From NCBI RefSeq assembly GCF_005222915.1, contig NZ_STFX01000001.1, positions 186,001 through 250,000 of the forward strand: 64,000 nt of DNA. Direction: 5' to 3'. This document shows, in pieces, positions 10,812-21,327 of the stretch. This stretch comes from Rhizobium sp. FKL33. GTDB taxonomy: Bacteria > Pseudomonadota > Alphaproteobacteria > Rhizobiales > Rhizobiaceae. Under the pieces are notes generated by a model. The model was not told the DNA's origin and made no database searches. It saw only the letters and a program-made list of their open reading frames with translations. Position 1 is the first letter of the stretch; each line of letters begins with the position of its first letter. Made by a program: the position numbers and the translations under genes.

Positions 10812-12458
10812 TTGAGCGGTTCGGTGATCTTCATCAATCTGGCGGGCGCCGTCGCTTTGCTGCTCTGGGCCACGCGCATGGTGCGCACCGGCGTCGAGCG
10901 CGCCTATGGCGACATGCTCAAGGAAAAGATGCGCTATGCGCTCGGCAACCGCGTCAATGCGGCGGCGGCCGGCTTTTTTCTCGCCATCGCGCTACAGAGC
11001 TCGACGGCGGTGGCGCTGATCGTGTCGGGCTTTTCCGCTTCCGGCTTCGTCTCATCGACTGTCGGCATTTCGGCGCTGCTCGGCGCCGATCTCGGCTCCG
11101 CCTTCGTCACCCGCATCCTCCGGCGCGACCTGTCGCTGCTCGTGCCGCTGTTGATGATCGCCGGCACCATCGCCTATCGCACCACATCGCGGCGCTGGCG
11201 GGAGATGGGCCGCATCCTGTTCGGCCTCGGTCTTCTGCTTCTGTCGCTCCGGCTGATCGGCGAGGCGTCCGCGCCGCTCAAGGAAAGCCATGTCCTGCCG
11301 ATCATCATGGGCTATCTGCAGCAGGACTGGATCACGGCCTTTGCGCTCGCGGCGCTGATGGCCTGGCTGTTTCACTCCAGCGTCGCCTCGATCCTGCTGT
11401 TCGCCTCGCTGTCCAGCCATGGGCTGGTGCCGAACGAGTTGATCATTCCCTTCGTGCTCGGGGTCAATTTCGGCGGCGCCGTCATCGGCGCGGTTCTGAC
11501 GCGCGGCGAGGTGAAAGCAGCCCGTATCGCGCCCTTGGGCAATGTCGCCATTCGCGGGCTCGGCATGGTCGCAGGACTCATTCTGCAACTGAGCTTTCAG
11601 CTTCAACCCGAGATCTATTTCGACACGCCGGCTGACGCCGTGGTCTGGATGCATGTCATCGCCAATGCTGTGGTGCTGCTGATCGGCCTGCCTTTCGCAG
11701 GCTCCTTGGCGCAGATGCTGGAAAACGCCCTGCCCTCGGACGCCAAGGACGAAGACAACAGCGACGCGGCGCTGCTGTCGGCGCTAGACCCCTCCGATAT
11801 CGCCAATCCGCCACGCGCGCTCGACAACGCCACGCGTGAAGTGGTCGGCATGTGCGACCGCATCGAGGTGATGCTGACCCGCGTCTTCGACGCTTTTCTC
11901 CGGCCGGACGAACAGCAGATGACGCAGATCGAGCGGCTGGACGACAGCGTCGACCGCTTCAACCGCAACATCAAACTCTATCTCGCCAAGATTTCCGGCA
12001 ACGAACTCGCCGAAGACGCGGCGCGGCGGCAGCAGGATCTCCTGGAAGCGACGATCAATCTCGAACAGGTCGGCGACATCATTTCGCAGAACATGCTGGC
12101 CAAGGCCCGAAAGAAGGATGCGCGCGGCGCGAGCTTTTCCGAGGAAGGCCTGCATGAACTCACCGCCATGCATCAGCGCGTGCTGCGCAATGCCCGCCTC
12201 GCCTTCAACCTGCTGGTCAACCGCGATCTCGAACATGCGCGGCAGTTGGTGAAAGAGAAGGAAGTGGTGCGCGACATGGTGCGGGTCAGCGAGGAAAACC
12301 ACATCAAGCGGCTGGGCGAAAACCGCGCCAGCATCGATTCCTCGTCGATCCATATCGACACGATGCGCGATCTCAAGGAGATCAATTCGCTCTTGGTGTC
12401 GATCGCTTATCCCGTTCTGGCCCAGGCCGGCCAATTGCGCACCAGCCGTCTGCTCTGA
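10812..12458 (+). CDS. Na/Pi cotransporter family protein with C-terminal PhoU-like domain
   Basis: The protein (548 residues from TTG at 10812) has an N-terminal PNaS-type membrane domain. It contains the internally repeated QSSTA-like motif (ALQSSTAVALIVSGFSASGF; second copy LFHSSVASILLFASLSSHG). The C-terminal 200 residues are a helical PhoU-like domain (from about residue 350). Family members move phosphate with sodium or act in phosphate regulation. The TTG start is preferred because CGGAGG lies eight bases upstream; a GTG at 10758 would add 18 residues without a clear ribosome site. The PHO box upstream supports a phosphate role. It ends four bases from convergent eamA. The exact substrate is not proven. 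Confidence 0.85.
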   Translation: MSGSVIFINLAGAVALLLWATRMVRTGVERAYGDMLKEKMRYALGNRVNAAAAGFFLAIALQSSTAVALIVSGFSASGFVSSTVGISALLGADLGSAFVTRILRRDLSLLVPLLMIAGTIAYRTTSRRWREMGRILFGLGLLLLSLRLIGEASAPLKESHVLPIIMGYLQQDWITAFALAALMAWLFHSSVASILLFASLSSHGLVPNELIIPFVLGVNFGGAVIGAVLTRGEVKAARIAPLGNVAIRGLGMVAGLILQLSFQLQPEIYFDTPADAVVWMHVIANAVVLLIGLPFAGSLAQMLENALPSDAKDEDNSDAALLSALDPSDIANPPRALDNATREVVGMCDRIEVMLTRVFDAFLRPDEQQMTQIERLDDSVDRFNRNIKLYLAKISGNELAEDAARRQQDLLEATINLEQVGDIISQNMLAKARKKDARGASFSEEGLHELTAMHQRVLRNARLAFNLLVNRDLEHARQLVKEKEVVRDMVRVSEENHIKRLGENRASIDSSSIHIDTMRDLKEINSLLVSIAYPVLAQAGQLRTSRLL

Positions 12459-12461
12459 GCG

Positions 12462-13343
12462 TCAGGCCGCCGTCGCGCGCGGCCGCAGCCAGGCGGGGTT
12501 GAAGACATTCAGCGCCAGTCCCGCGACGATCAGCAGCGCGGCGATAATGCGGATCGGCCCGAAAGCCTCGCCGAGCACGATCGCCGCAGAACTCATGCCG
12601 AACACCGGCACCAGCAGCGAGAAGGGAGCGACCGTGGCGACGCCGTAGCGGCGGATCATCGCGCCCCAGACGGCGAAGCCGAAGATCGTGGCGAGATAGG
12701 CGATATAGATCACCGCCCCCGCCCCCGACCAGGTCACATGCGTCAGCGCCTGATAATCTCGCTCCCAGCCTTCGAAAGCGAGCGAGATCGCGAGAAGCGG
12801 GAGAGGCGCAACGAGGCTCACCCAGACCATCAGCCTGAGCATATCCACCGCGCCCGCCTTCTTCATCAACAGGTTTGAACAGGCCCAGGCCAGAGCCGCG
12901 CCGATGGACAGCGCCAGTCCCGATGCGGTGAGATCGCCATTGACGGTGGACGCGATCAGCGCAACGCCCGAGAAGGCAACCACCATGCCGGCGATCTGGG
13001 TCGGGCGCGGCCGGTCGCCATAGACCAGCACCGCGAGAATGACCGTGAAGAAAGCCTGGCTCTGCAGCACCAGCGAGGCGAGCCCGGCTGGCATGCCGAC
13101 GCTCATGCCGAGGAACAGCAGCGAGAATTTGACCACGCCCAGCACCAGCCCGATGCCGATGATGATCCGCCAGGAGACATCGGGCTTGGGCAGGATCAGC
13201 GCGAGCGGAATGGCTGCAAACAGGAAGCGAAGGGCGGAAAAGAAGATCGGCGGGAAATTGTCGATGCCCAGCCGGATCACCACGAAGTTGAAGCCCCAGA
13301 CGGCGGCGACCAGAATCAGCAGGAGAATGTGAACGGGCTTCAT
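12462..13343 (-). CDS. eamA: EamA/DMT family exporter
   Basis: The 293-residue product is a ten-helix drug/metabolite transporter with two EamA repeats. It closely resembles E. coli EamA (YdeD), which exports O-acetylserine and cysteine: for example VWGFNFVVIRLGIDNFPP near the N-terminus, MPAGLASLVLQSQAFFT in the third-fourth helix region and VAPFSLLVPVFGM near the end. The ATG at 13343 is chosen because AAGGAG precedes it at a good distance; an ORF start at 13418 adds 25 non-helical residues. It is convergent with the Na/Pi-type gene with almost no gap. The substrate is inferred from similarity. Confidence 0.85.
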   Translation of the reverse strand: MKPVHILLLILVAAVWGFNFVVIRLGIDNFPPIFFSALRFLFAAIPLALILPKPDVSWRIIIGIGLVLGVVKFSLLFLGMSVGMPAGLASLVLQSQAFFTVILAVLVYGDRPRPTQIAGMVVAFSGVALIASTVNGDLTASGLALSIGAALAWACSNLLMKKAGAVDMLRLMVWVSLVAPLPLLAISLAFEGWERDYQALTHVTWSGAGAVIYIAYLATIFGFAVWGAMIRRYGVATVAPFSLLVPVFGMSSAAIVLGEAFGPIRIIAALLIVAGLALNVFNPAWLRPRATAA

Positions 13344-13407
13344 GGCGGGCTCCTTTTTCTCCGCCATACTCCCGATCGGCGACAAGGACAAAGCCAAGTT
13401 TGTCGGA

Positions 13408-14865
13408 TCAGACATCAATGAAATTGATGAGTGTTTCGGCGGTCAGCCCGCGTCCCGCACGCTGCCCCGCCTCGCCGTGATGCCAGACTGCGGCGCAGGC
13501 CGCCTCGTAGACCGGCAGTCCCCGGGCCAGAAGCGCCCCACAGAGACCGGCCAGCACATCGCCCGAGCCAGCGGTCGCCAGCCAGGGCGGCGCGTTCGTG
13601 TTGATCGCGGCGCGGCCATCGGCGGCGGCGATCACGGTGTCGGCCCCTTTCAGGATCACGGCGGCGTTGGCGCGCGCGGCGGCGGCCAGAGCGCGATCGA
13701 CCTTGGACAGCGTCTCGTCTTTGGCGAGATCGGGGAAAAGACGAGCGAATTCGCCGTCATGCGGCGTCAGAACCAGACGCGGCTCGCCGGCGAATGCGGT
13801 GAACAGCAGATCCGGATCCTCGCGAAAACTGGTGATCGCATCGGCGTCCAGCACGACGCGACGGCTCTTCAACGCCAGGGCAAAGCCCCTCGCCTTCTCG
13901 CCTATTCCAAAACCCGGGCCGAGCACGAAAGCGTTGAGCCTTGCGTCTTCGAGGATGGCTTCGAGATCTTCGACGCTGTCGGCGGTTTTCAACATCACGG
14001 CTGTCAGGTGGGCGGCGTGAACGGATGCGGCCTCGGCAGGGCTGATCATCGTCACGAGCCCGGCGCCGCCGCGCAGGCCGGCGGACGCGGACAGTCTGGC
14101 CGCCCCGGTCTGCAACGCCCCGCCGGACAACACGGCGAGTGAGCCATGGCTGAATTTATGTCCGCTGGCTGTCTTATCCCCGAGGAGATCGCGCCAGAGA
14201 TCCGGCGCGTTGATGCGCACCGGTCCCGCATGTCTTTCGACGAAACGCCGCGGCGCGCCGATATCGACAATCTCGATCTCGCCGCACAGCGCCCGTCCCG
14301 GCAACAACATCTGTCCCGGCTTGGCGGCCACGAACGTCACCGTCGCTGCGGCCTCGAACGCGCCGCCGCGAACACGCCCGGAATGGCCGCAGACGCCGGA
14401 GGGCATATCGACGGCGATCACCGGCGCGCGCGCCGCCTTCACCGTCTCCGCAACCGCGATCACGACTGGCGCAAGGTCGCGCGACAGGCCCGCGCCGAAC
14501 AGCGCGTCGATCACCACGTCGCCCCTCGCCGGCTGGTAATCCGCCAGGGGCGGAGCCGCGCAGGCCGCGTCGTCGAAGGCGCGCCGGGCGTCATCGGTTA
14601 TCGGCGGGCCGAGCGAATAGACGGCGACATCGGCCCCCGCTTCCCGCAGCGCCGCCGCGGCCACGTAACCATCGCCGCCATTGTTTCCCGGTCCACACAG
14701 GACGACGAAACGCGTCGCGCCGGGGTAGCGCCCGAGCGCGGCGGCGGCAACCGCCTGCCCCGCCCGAAGCATCAGCGCAAAGCCTGGCATGCCCGATGCG
14801 ATGCAGTCGGCGTCAATCGCCGCTACAGCCTGTGGTTCAATTAGCAAATACTGGTTATTGCTCAT
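13408..14865 (-). CDS. nnr: Bifunctional NAD(P)H-hydrate epimerase and ADP-dependent dehydratase
   Basis: Nnr repairs damaged NADH and NADPH: the N-terminal YjeF_N half epimerises R-NAD(P)HX, and the C-terminal carbohydrate-kinase-like half dehydrates S-NAD(P)HX using ADP. The 485-residue length is standard. The N-domain shows the FVVLCGPGNNGGDGYVAA loop near residues 53-70 and the VIDALFGAGLSRD and AVDMPSGVCGHSG motifs. The C-domain shows FVLGPGFGIGE, VLDADAITSF, LTPHDGEFARL and the nucleotide-binding ATAGSGDVLAG near residue 440. It is divergent from glnB, as in many Rhizobiales. All key motifs look intact. Confidence 0.97.
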   Translation of the reverse strand: MSNNQYLLIEPQAVAAIDADCIASGMPGFALMLRAGQAVAAAALGRYPGATRFVVLCGPGNNGGDGYVAAAALREAGADVAVYSLGPPITDDARRAFDDAACAAPPLADYQPARGDVVIDALFGAGLSRDLAPVVIAVAETVKAARAPVIAVDMPSGVCGHSGRVRGGAFEAAATVTFVAAKPGQMLLPGRALCGEIEIVDIGAPRRFVERHAGPVRINAPDLWRDLLGDKTASGHKFSHGSLAVLSGGALQTGAARLSASAGLRGGAGLVTMISPAEAASVHAAHLTAVMLKTADSVEDLEAILEDARLNAFVLGPGFGIGEKARGFALALKSRRVVLDADAITSFREDPDLLFTAFAGEPRLVLTPHDGEFARLFPDLAKDETLSKVDRALAAAARANAAVILKGADTVIAAADGRAAINTNAPPWLATAGSGDVLAGLCGALLARGLPVYEAACAAVWHHGEAGQRAGRGLTAETLINFIDV

Positions 14866-14944
14866 AGTTTGAGCAACCTAGCGAGATCGCGCGCGGAGCG
14901 GCGTCGCGATTCTCAGCGCCGCTCTTTCATCAACGGCAAAATAA

Positions 14945-15565
<621 letters not shown>

Positions 15566-15635
15566 CGCCCAACAAGACAATGCCTGCCGGGGAACGGCAG
15601 GGAGGAAACATCGTCATAGCAAAGGAAAAACTTCG

Positions 15636-17045
15636 ATGACGACTGCAAAAGACATCATGAAGCAGATCAAGGACAATGACGTGAAATTCGTCGACCTCCG
15701 CTTCACAGATCCCAAGGGCAAGCTGCAGCATGTGACCATGGACATCTCGGCCGTGGACGAGGACATGTTCGCCGACGGCGTCATGTTCGACGGTTCCTCG
15801 ATCGCCGGCTGGAAGGCCATCAACGAGTCCGACATGGTGCTGATGCCGGATCCGGCCACCGTGCATATGGACCCGTTCTTCGCCCAGTCCACCATGGTCA
15901 TCCTTTGCGACATTCTCGACCCGATCTCGGGCGAGGCGTATAACCGCGACCCGCGCGGCACCGCCAAGAAGGCCGAAGCCTATCTCAAGGCTTCGGGCAT
16001 CGGCGACACCGTGTTCGTGGGTCCGGAACCGGAATTCTTCGTGTTCGACGACGTCAAGTACAAGGCCGATCCCTATAACACCGGCTTCAAGCTCGACTCG
16101 TCCGAACTGCCGTCCAACGACGACACCGATTACGACTCCGGCAATCTCGGCCACCGCCCGCGCGTCAAGGGCGGCTATTTCCCGGTTCCGCCGATCGACA
16201 GCCTGCAGGACATGCGCTCCGAAATGCTGACCGTGCTCGCCGAAATGGGCGTGGTGGTCGAAAAGCAGCACCATGAAGTCGCCGCCGCCCAGCACGAGCT
16301 TGGCGTCAAGTTCGACACGCTGGTGCGCAACGCCGACAAGATGCAGATCTACAAATATGTCGTGCATCAGGTCGCCAACGCTTACGGCAAGACGGCCACC
16401 TTCATGCCGAAGCCTGTTTTCGGCGACAACGGCTCGGGCATGCACGTCCACCAGTCGATCTGGAAGGACGGCAAGCCGACCTTTGCCGGCGACGAATATG
16501 CCGGTCTGTCGGAAAGCTGCCTCTACTATATCGGCGGCGTGATCAAGCACGCCAAGGCGATCAACGCCTTCACCAACCCGACCACCAACTCCTACAAGCG
16601 TCTGGTGCCGGGTTATGAAGCGCCGGTTCTCTTGGCCTACTCCGCCCGCAACCGTTCGGCCTCCTGCCGCATTCCGTTCGGCTCTTCGCCGAAGGCCAAG
16701 CGCGTCGAAGTCCGCTTCCCGGATCCGGCTCAGAACCCCTATCTCGGCTTTGCCGCCATGCTGATGGCCGGCCTCGACGGCATCAAGAACAAGATCCATC
16801 CCGGCAAGGCCATGGACAAGGATCTCTATGACCTGCCGCCGAAGGAACTCAAGAAGATCCCGACCGTCTGCGGTTCGCTCCGCGAAGCGCTGGAAAGCCT
16901 CGACAAGGACCGCAAGTTCCTGACTGTCGGCGGCGTGTTCGACGACGACCAGATCGACAGCTATATCGAGCTGAAGATGCAGGAAGTGATGCGCTTCGAA
17001 ATGACGCCGCATCCGGTCGAATTCGACATGTACTATTCCTGCTGA
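15636..17045 (+). CDS. glnA: Glutamine synthetase type I
   Basis: GlnA makes glutamine from glutamate, ammonia and ATP in the cytoplasm as a dodecamer. The product is 469 residues from the ATG at 15636, the standard GSI length. Visible motifs include the latch FDGSSIAGW, metal and substrate sites [11 protein letters not shown] and [15 protein letters not shown], the ATP segment [12 protein letters not shown], and the adenylylation loop [11 protein letters not shown] containing the GlnE-modified tyrosine. It ends in a typical YYSC tail. It is co-transcribed with glnB and followed by a strong terminator. Regulation is expected through NtrC/sigma-54 transcription and adenylylation. Confidence 0.99.
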   Translation: MTTAKDIMKQIKDNDVKFVDLRFTDPKGKLQHVTMDISAVDEDMFADGVMFDGSSIAGWKAINESDMVLMPDPATVHMDPFFAQSTMVILCDILDPISGEAYNRDPRGTAKKAEAYLKASGIGDTVFVGPEPEFFVFDDVKYKADPYNTGFKLDSSELPSNDDTDYDSGNLGHRPRVKGGYFPVPPIDSLQDMRSEMLTVLAEMGVVVEKQHHEVAAAQHELGVKFDTLVRNADKMQIYKYVVHQVANAYGKTATFMPKPVFGDNGSGMHVHQSIWKDGKPTFAGDEYAGLSESCLYYIGGVIKHAKAINAFTNPTTNSYKRLVPGYEAPVLLAYSARNRSASCRIPFGSSPKAKRVEVRFPDPAQNPYLGFAAMLMAGLDGIKNKIHPGKAMDKDLYDLPPKELKKIPTVCGSLREALESLDKDRKFLTVGGVFDDDQIDSYIELKMQEVMRFEMTPHPVEFDMYYSC

Positions 17046-17071
17046 TTACTCGGCAAAGAATGGAGAAGAGA

Positions 17072-17097
17072 ATGGCGGGGCTTTGCCCCGCCATTTG
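17072..17097 (+). terminator. Terminator after glnA
   Basis: A perfect 11-base stem, AATGGCGGGGC with GCCCCGCCATT, around a TTT loop starts 26 bases after the glnA stop. The trailing sequence is TTTGCGTTT rather than a pure T run. It may also end the convergent GNAT transcript. Confidence 0.75.
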
Positions 17098-17117
17098 CGT
17101 TTGAGATGCTCGATATC

Positions 17118-17654
17118 TCAGGATTGCGGATGTCGATAGACCAGGCAGGGATCGCCGTTCGGCGTCGGCGCCTCAGGATCGCGTTTTGCGCCGATGCGCT
17201 CGGCCAGGCGCCGCGACGGATGGTTGTCCGGATCGATATAGGAGACGAGGCTGCCCACGCCCGCCTCGCGGAATGCGAAATCCCGCGCGGCCAAGGCCGC
17301 TTCCGTCGCATAGCCCCTGCCCTCGAAACCGTCGAACAGCAGCCAGCCAAGTTCGACTTCGGGATAGTCGACCGGATGATGCACGGCGATTTCGCCGACC
17401 AGTTCACCGGTGTCGACACGCTCCACGGCCCAACCGCCGAAGCCGTGAACGGGCCAGTGGCCGGTCATATTCATGAACCCGTCCCATACCTGCCTGGGCG
17501 TCAGCCGTCCACCGATGAACTGCGACCGATCGCCCGCGTAGATGGCGAGGAGATGGGAGAAGTCGTCGATGCGATAGGGGCGCAGAAGCAGACGCTCGGT
17601 GCGGATGAGCGGCGCTTCGAGCCGCTTGGCGCCGGAAGACCTGGAAACCGTCAC
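17118..17654 (-). CDS. GNAT family N-acetyltransferase
   Basis: The product (178 residues from GTG at 17654) resembles RimJ/RimL-type acetyltransferases (Acetyltransf_3). It opens with IRTERLLLRPYRIDDFSHLL and has the acetyl-CoA-binding segment GWLLFDGFEGRGYATEAALA near residue 105, followed by SYIDPDNHPSRRLAERIGAK. The acceptor substrate cannot be read from the sequence. The GTG overlaps the TGA stop of the upstream TAXI gene as GTGA, indicating translational coupling; the longer ORF start at 17735 would overlap the TAXI gene by more than 80 bases. It is the third gene of a coiled-coil/TAXI/GNAT operon. Confidence 0.85.
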   Translation of the reverse strand: MTVSRSSGAKRLEAPLIRTERLLLRPYRIDDFSHLLAIYAGDRSQFIGGRLTPRQVWDGFMNMTGHWPVHGFGGWAVERVDTGELVGEIAVHHPVDYPEVELGWLLFDGFEGRGYATEAALAARDFAFREAGVGSLVSYIDPDNHPSRRLAERIGAKRDPEAPTPNGDPCLVYRHPQS

Positions 17655-18685
17655 TGTTTCAGTCGCTCTTTCAGAAGCTTGAGGTAATCGTCGTTCTCGC
17701 CGCCCTCGGCGTTTGCCGGCTCCGCCTTGGCGCAAGCAGGCTTGTAGTCCGCCGCAAGGCCTTCCTTGACGCAGACGCCGACCTTCCAGCCCGGAGGGAT
17801 CGCGGTCAGGTCAACCGACTTCCATTTCGGATGGCCGCTTTCCTTGAGTTGCGCGAGATTGTTGACGATCAGGTTGGAGAAGTCCGCCACCGCCTTGCAG
17901 CTTTCGCGATGATAGGCGTTGCGGGCCTTGTCGTAATCGAAGGTCATCAGCACCGCCTTGACCGAGACGACATCCACCGGCTCCTTCTGGAACGGATAGG
18001 AATTGGCCTCGATCCTGGCCGGGATATAGGTCGCGAGCAGCGGCGCCTGCGTGATCGGCAGCAGGTGGAATTTCTTGCCGTCGATCTTGTCGCTGTCAAA
18101 CAGCGCCGCCGGCGCGCCGGCGACATAGAAGAAAGCGTCGATCTTGCCGGCCTTGAGATCTGTCAATGCCTGGTCCTGATTGATCTCCACCTGCTGGGCG
18201 TCGACATCCAGAATATCCAGGATCAGGGTCGCGGTGAGGAAGGTGCCGCTGTCGCGCACGCCGACGGCGACCTTCTTGTCGGCGAGACCCTCGATCGTCT
18301 TGATGTCGCTGCGGGCGAGCACATGCACCTCCTCGTTATAGAGGGGGAACATGATGCGGACGCCCTTCACCGCCTGCTGGATCTCGGGGTCATTGGCCTC
18401 GAAGGTCTTGAGATAATCGAGCACGTCGCTCTGGACGATGCCGAACTGGGTGTTCTTGCGCTTGCGCACGCTCGAGAAGTTTTCGAGCGAGCCGGCGCTC
18501 TCCACCACGTTCAGCGTCTGTCCGCAGGCCTTGCCGAGCCCGGCGATATCGCGACCGATCTTGATATAGGTGCCCTTCGGCCCGCCGGTCATGATGTTCT
18601 TTTCGAGCTCCGCCGCTCCGGCAGACGCGCCGAACAGCAGCGAAACCGTCACCAGCCCCGCGGAAAACCAAGTCGCGATACCCAT
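17651..18685 (-). CDS. TAXI-family TRAP transporter solute-binding protein
   Basis: The 344-residue product has a signal peptide (cleavage near the ASAGAAE segment, residues 20-26) followed by a TAXI-type periplasmic binding fold: TGGPKGTYIKIGRDIAGL, VVESAGSLENFSSV, FGIVQSDVLDYL, VAVGVRDSGTFLTA and a central IDAFFYVAGAPAALF. TAXI proteins deliver small organic acids, often glutamate or related compounds, to TRAP permeases. No DctQ or DctM gene lies in the window, so this is an orphan or works with a distant permease. It follows the coiled-coil gene by 13 bases, with a GAGGAGG ribosome site, and overlaps the GNAT gene. Confidence 0.88.
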   Translation of the reverse strand: MGIATWFSAGLVTVSLLFGASAGAAELEKNIMTGGPKGTYIKIGRDIAGLGKACGQTLNVVESAGSLENFSSVRKRKNTQFGIVQSDVLDYLKTFEANDPEIQQAVKGVRIMFPLYNEEVHVLARSDIKTIEGLADKKVAVGVRDSGTFLTATLILDILDVDAQQVEINQDQALTDLKAGKIDAFFYVAGAPAALFDSDKIDGKKFHLLPITQAPLLATYIPARIEANSYPFQKEPVDVVSVKAVLMTFDYDKARNAYHRESCKAVADFSNLIVNNLAQLKESGHPKWKSVDLTAIPPGWKVGVCVKEGLAADYKPACAKAEPANAEGGENDDYLKLLKERLKQ

Positions 18686-18698
18686 TCATTCCTCCTCG

Positions 18699-19757
18699 TC
18701 AGCATGCCCCGCCGAGATCGCGCAGCAGGTTGCGCAACGCCGCAGCCGGCACGCGCCCGTAAACAGATTTCAGCGCATCCGTGACGCATTGTCCATCGCT
18801 GAGAAGCTCGAAAAGCTTCTTCTGCTTGGCCGGCGACATATTGTCATAGCCGGGCATGTCGACAAGCGCGTTCTGAACATCATCCGGGTCGCGCGGCGCG
18901 TTGGGCGGCTGTGGTTGAGGATCAACCGGCTGAGGCTGCGGCTCGACGGGACGCGGCCGAACCGGGCCTCCTTCCGCCAACTGCTTCTCGAGTTCGGAGA
19001 CCCGACGCGTCAACCGGACGACATCTGCCTCTGAAGAAGATGCTTGATCTTCGGCCTTGACCCGGGCTGCCCGTTCCTTATCGAACCGGTCTTGCAGATC
19101 CTGCGCTTCGGCTCTCAACGCTCTGAGATCGCGCTGCAATTGTCCGGAGTCGCCGAGATTGGCGCGCGCCTCCTTGAGTTCGGCGATGAGGGCCTCACGA
19201 TCGCGTGTCATGCGATCCAATTCCGCCTGCATATCTCCTCCGTCTGCGAGTGCGGCGCGGAGATCCTTGATGGCGGCGTCGCGCGCAGCAATCGCTTTCT
19301 GTGCAACGGTGAGATCCGCCTCCGCCTGGTCGAGGGCTGTTTGCGCAGCGGCGAGATCACGGGAGGTTTTGTCGGCGTTCTTCAGACGCGCCCGCAGATC
19401 CTTGATCTCCTTGGCAAGCGCCGCATCGTCGCTGGAGCCTGCGCGCAATTTGTCATTCTCACTTTGCAGCGACTTGAGCTCGGCGTCCATGTCGCCAAGT
19501 TCGGCTTCGAGCGATTTTTCGCGGGACCCGGCCTTTGCAGCTTCGTGTTTCGCCGCATCGAGATCCGCCTGCAAATCGGAGATCGTCTGATCGCGCGCAG
19601 CCACTACGGCGCCCGTATCGCCTTGAACAAAGCGGGCGGCTCCGTACCCGCCTCCAGCTCCGACCACGAGAGCCAGAACTGCCGCGATCAATGCGCCCGC
19701 CGAGCGCCCCGGATTGCCGCCGGAAGGTCCAGCGTCCCTACCCCATTGATTGACCAT
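18699..19757 (-). CDS. Membrane-anchored coiled-coil protein, function unknown
   Basis: From the ATG at 19757 (AGGAGA just upstream) the product has 352 residues. A glycine-rich N-terminus leads into one membrane helix (about residues 21-43, ALIAAVLALVVGAGGGYGAA). A long charged coiled coil covers about residues 55-275, rich in heptad Leu/Ala and Asp/Glu/Lys/Arg. A proline-rich spacer (RPVEPQPQPVDPQPQPP) follows, then a compact C-terminal domain of about 55 residues with two cysteines. The coil would face the periplasm if the helix is an uncleaved signal anchor. I do not recognise a named family. It heads an operon with a TAXI binding protein and a GNAT enzyme; the link is unexplained. Confidence 0.75.
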   Translation of the reverse strand: MVNQWGRDAGPSGGNPGRSAGALIAAVLALVVGAGGGYGAARFVQGDTGAVVAARDQTISDLQADLDAAKHEAAKAGSREKSLEAELGDMDAELKSLQSENDKLRAGSSDDAALAKEIKDLRARLKNADKTSRDLAAAQTALDQAEADLTVAQKAIAARDAAIKDLRAALADGGDMQAELDRMTRDREALIAELKEARANLGDSGQLQRDLRALRAEAQDLQDRFDKERAARVKAEDQASSSEADVVRLTRRVSELEKQLAEGGPVRPRPVEPQPQPVDPQPQPPNAPRDPDDVQNALVDMPGYDNMSPAKQKKLFELLSDGQCVTDALKSVYGRVPAAALRNLLRDLGGAC

Positions 19758-19886
19758 GATGTCTCCTCTGAATTTCGATCGCCCAATGCAAGGCAATGAT
19801 TTGGCGATTGTTATGGCGCGCCAGCGTCGACTTGAAAAGCCGCCTCGCCCGCACCAAATCTTCGGATTATCAATCGAGGTGCGGAT

Positions 19887-20216
19887 ATGCGTGAGAGAGT
19901 GGCGAAATACCAGATCGGCCAGGTGGTCCGGCATCGGGTGTTTCCGTTCCGGGGCGTCATTTTCGACGTCGATCCGGAATTTGCGAATACCGAGGAATGG
20001 TGGAATTCGATTCCCCCGGAGGTCAGACCGTCGAAGGATCAACCCTTCTATCATCTTTATGCTGAAAATGCGGAGTCGGCCTATGTGGCCTATGTCTCCG
20101 AACAGAATTTGGTGCTGGACGAAAGCGGCGATCCGTTTCGGCATCCGGCGGTGCTGGCGAATTTCGAGCCGGAAAGCCGCACGCAGTATCGGCCCAAGGC
20201 GCTCCAGACTCACTGA
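19887..20216 (+). CDS. hspQ: Heat shock protein HspQ
   Basis: The 109-residue product matches the HspQ/YccV family of hemimethylated-DNA-binding-like fold proteins: YQIGQVVRHRVFPFRGVIFD near residues 8-27, EWWNSIPPEVRPSKDQPFYH and VAYVSEQNLVLDESGDP. In E. coli HspQ promotes DnaA degradation and acts as a Lon specificity factor. The gene is monocistronic, divergent from the coiled-coil gene with a 129-base gap. No heat-shock promoter could be identified by eye. Length and motifs are normal. Confidence 0.93.
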   Translation: MRERVAKYQIGQVVRHRVFPFRGVIFDVDPEFANTEEWWNSIPPEVRPSKDQPFYHLYAENAESAYVAYVSEQNLVLDESGDPFRHPAVLANFEPESRTQYRPKALQTH

Positions 20217-20326
20217 GGAGTCGGCCCCCCGTTTCGGCTTGACCTTTGCCGTTGGCGCTGATTAATCGGCCCATGGGCGCGGGCTCGCCGCGCCGAGCGA
20301 ACTCTGTTTGAAAGGCTCATGGCGCG

Positions 20327-21274
20327 ATGACCGGGCTTCCCGTGCTTGATGATGCGTATATCCCTGAATTGCCGAATTATTACAAAGGCAAAGTGCGCGA
20401 CAATTATGACCTGGCCGATGGCGGCAGGGTGATCATCGCCACCGACCGGCTGTCGGCTTTCGACCGCATCCTGACCGCCATTCCCTACAAGGGCCGGGTG
20501 CTGACCCAGACGGCGCGTCATTGGTTCGAACTGACCGCGGACATCTGCCCCAATCACGTGATTTCCTACCCGCATCCGAATGTGGTTATCGGCAAGCGGC
20601 TGGAGATCCTGCCGGTGGAAATCGTGGTGCGCGGCTATCTCGCCGGCACGACCTCCACCTCGATCCTGACGAAATACAAGGCCGGCGAACGGACCATGTA
20701 TGGCGTCACCCTGCCCGACGGCATGCGCGACAACGAAAGGCTCCCGGAAGCCATCATCACGCCCACGACCAAGGCTTTCGACGGCGGCCATGACGAACCA
20801 CTCTCTGGAGCGGAGATCCTGTCCCAGAAGCTTTTGACGGAAGAGCAGTGGAACACCGTGTCGTCTTATGCGCTGAAGCTGTTCGCCTGCGGCCAGGAGC
20901 GCGCCGCGGCGCAAGGCCTGATCCTCGCAGACACCAAATACGAATTCGGCGTCGACGCCGAGGGCACCATCATTCTCGCCGACGAGATCCATACGCCGGA
21001 TTCCTCGCGCTACTGGATCGCCGAGACCTATCAGGCGGCGCTCGAAAGCGGCAAGCGTCCGGCGAGCTTCGACAAGGATTTCATCCGCGCCTGGGTGGCG
21101 GAACGCTGCGACCCCTATAAGGACGAGATCCCAGCCATTCCGGCCGAACTGGTCGAGCAGGCGTCGAAGGTCTATATCGACGCCTTCGAGATGATCACCG
21201 GCAAGAGCTTCGACCGCGAAACGGGCGGCGTGACGCTGGCGGATATTCGCGAGAGCCTGAAACACCTGTTCTGA
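20327..21274 (+). CDS. purC: Phosphoribosylaminoimidazole-succinocarboxamide synthase
   Basis: PurC condenses CAIR with aspartate using ATP to form SAICAR in purine synthesis. The 315-residue product is of the longer class seen in alphaproteobacteria and yeast (about 300 residues, against 237 in E. coli). Motifs include [11 protein letters not shown] near residues 19-29, [35 protein letters not shown] and [14 protein letters not shown]. Many Rhizobiales carry two purC genes, one in the purS-purQ cluster and one standing alone; this copy stands alone, so a second copy may exist elsewhere. It is followed by an intergenic palindromic repeat. Confidence 0.96.
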   Translation: MTGLPVLDDAYIPELPNYYKGKVRDNYDLADGGRVIIATDRLSAFDRILTAIPYKGRVLTQTARHWFELTADICPNHVISYPHPNVVIGKRLEILPVEIVVRGYLAGTTSTSILTKYKAGERTMYGVTLPDGMRDNERLPEAIITPTTKAFDGGHDEPLSGAEILSQKLLTEEQWNTVSSYALKLFACGQERAAAQGLILADTKYEFGVDAEGTIILADEIHTPDSSRYWIAETYQAALESGKRPASFDKDFIRAWVAERCDPYKDEIPAIPAELVEQASKVYIDAFEMITGKSFDRETGGVTLADIRESLKHLF

Positions 21275-21327
21275 GGTTTACGCCGCGGCCACAAGGTTGC
21301 GGCTCTTGCCCGACAACCTCTCGCCTC

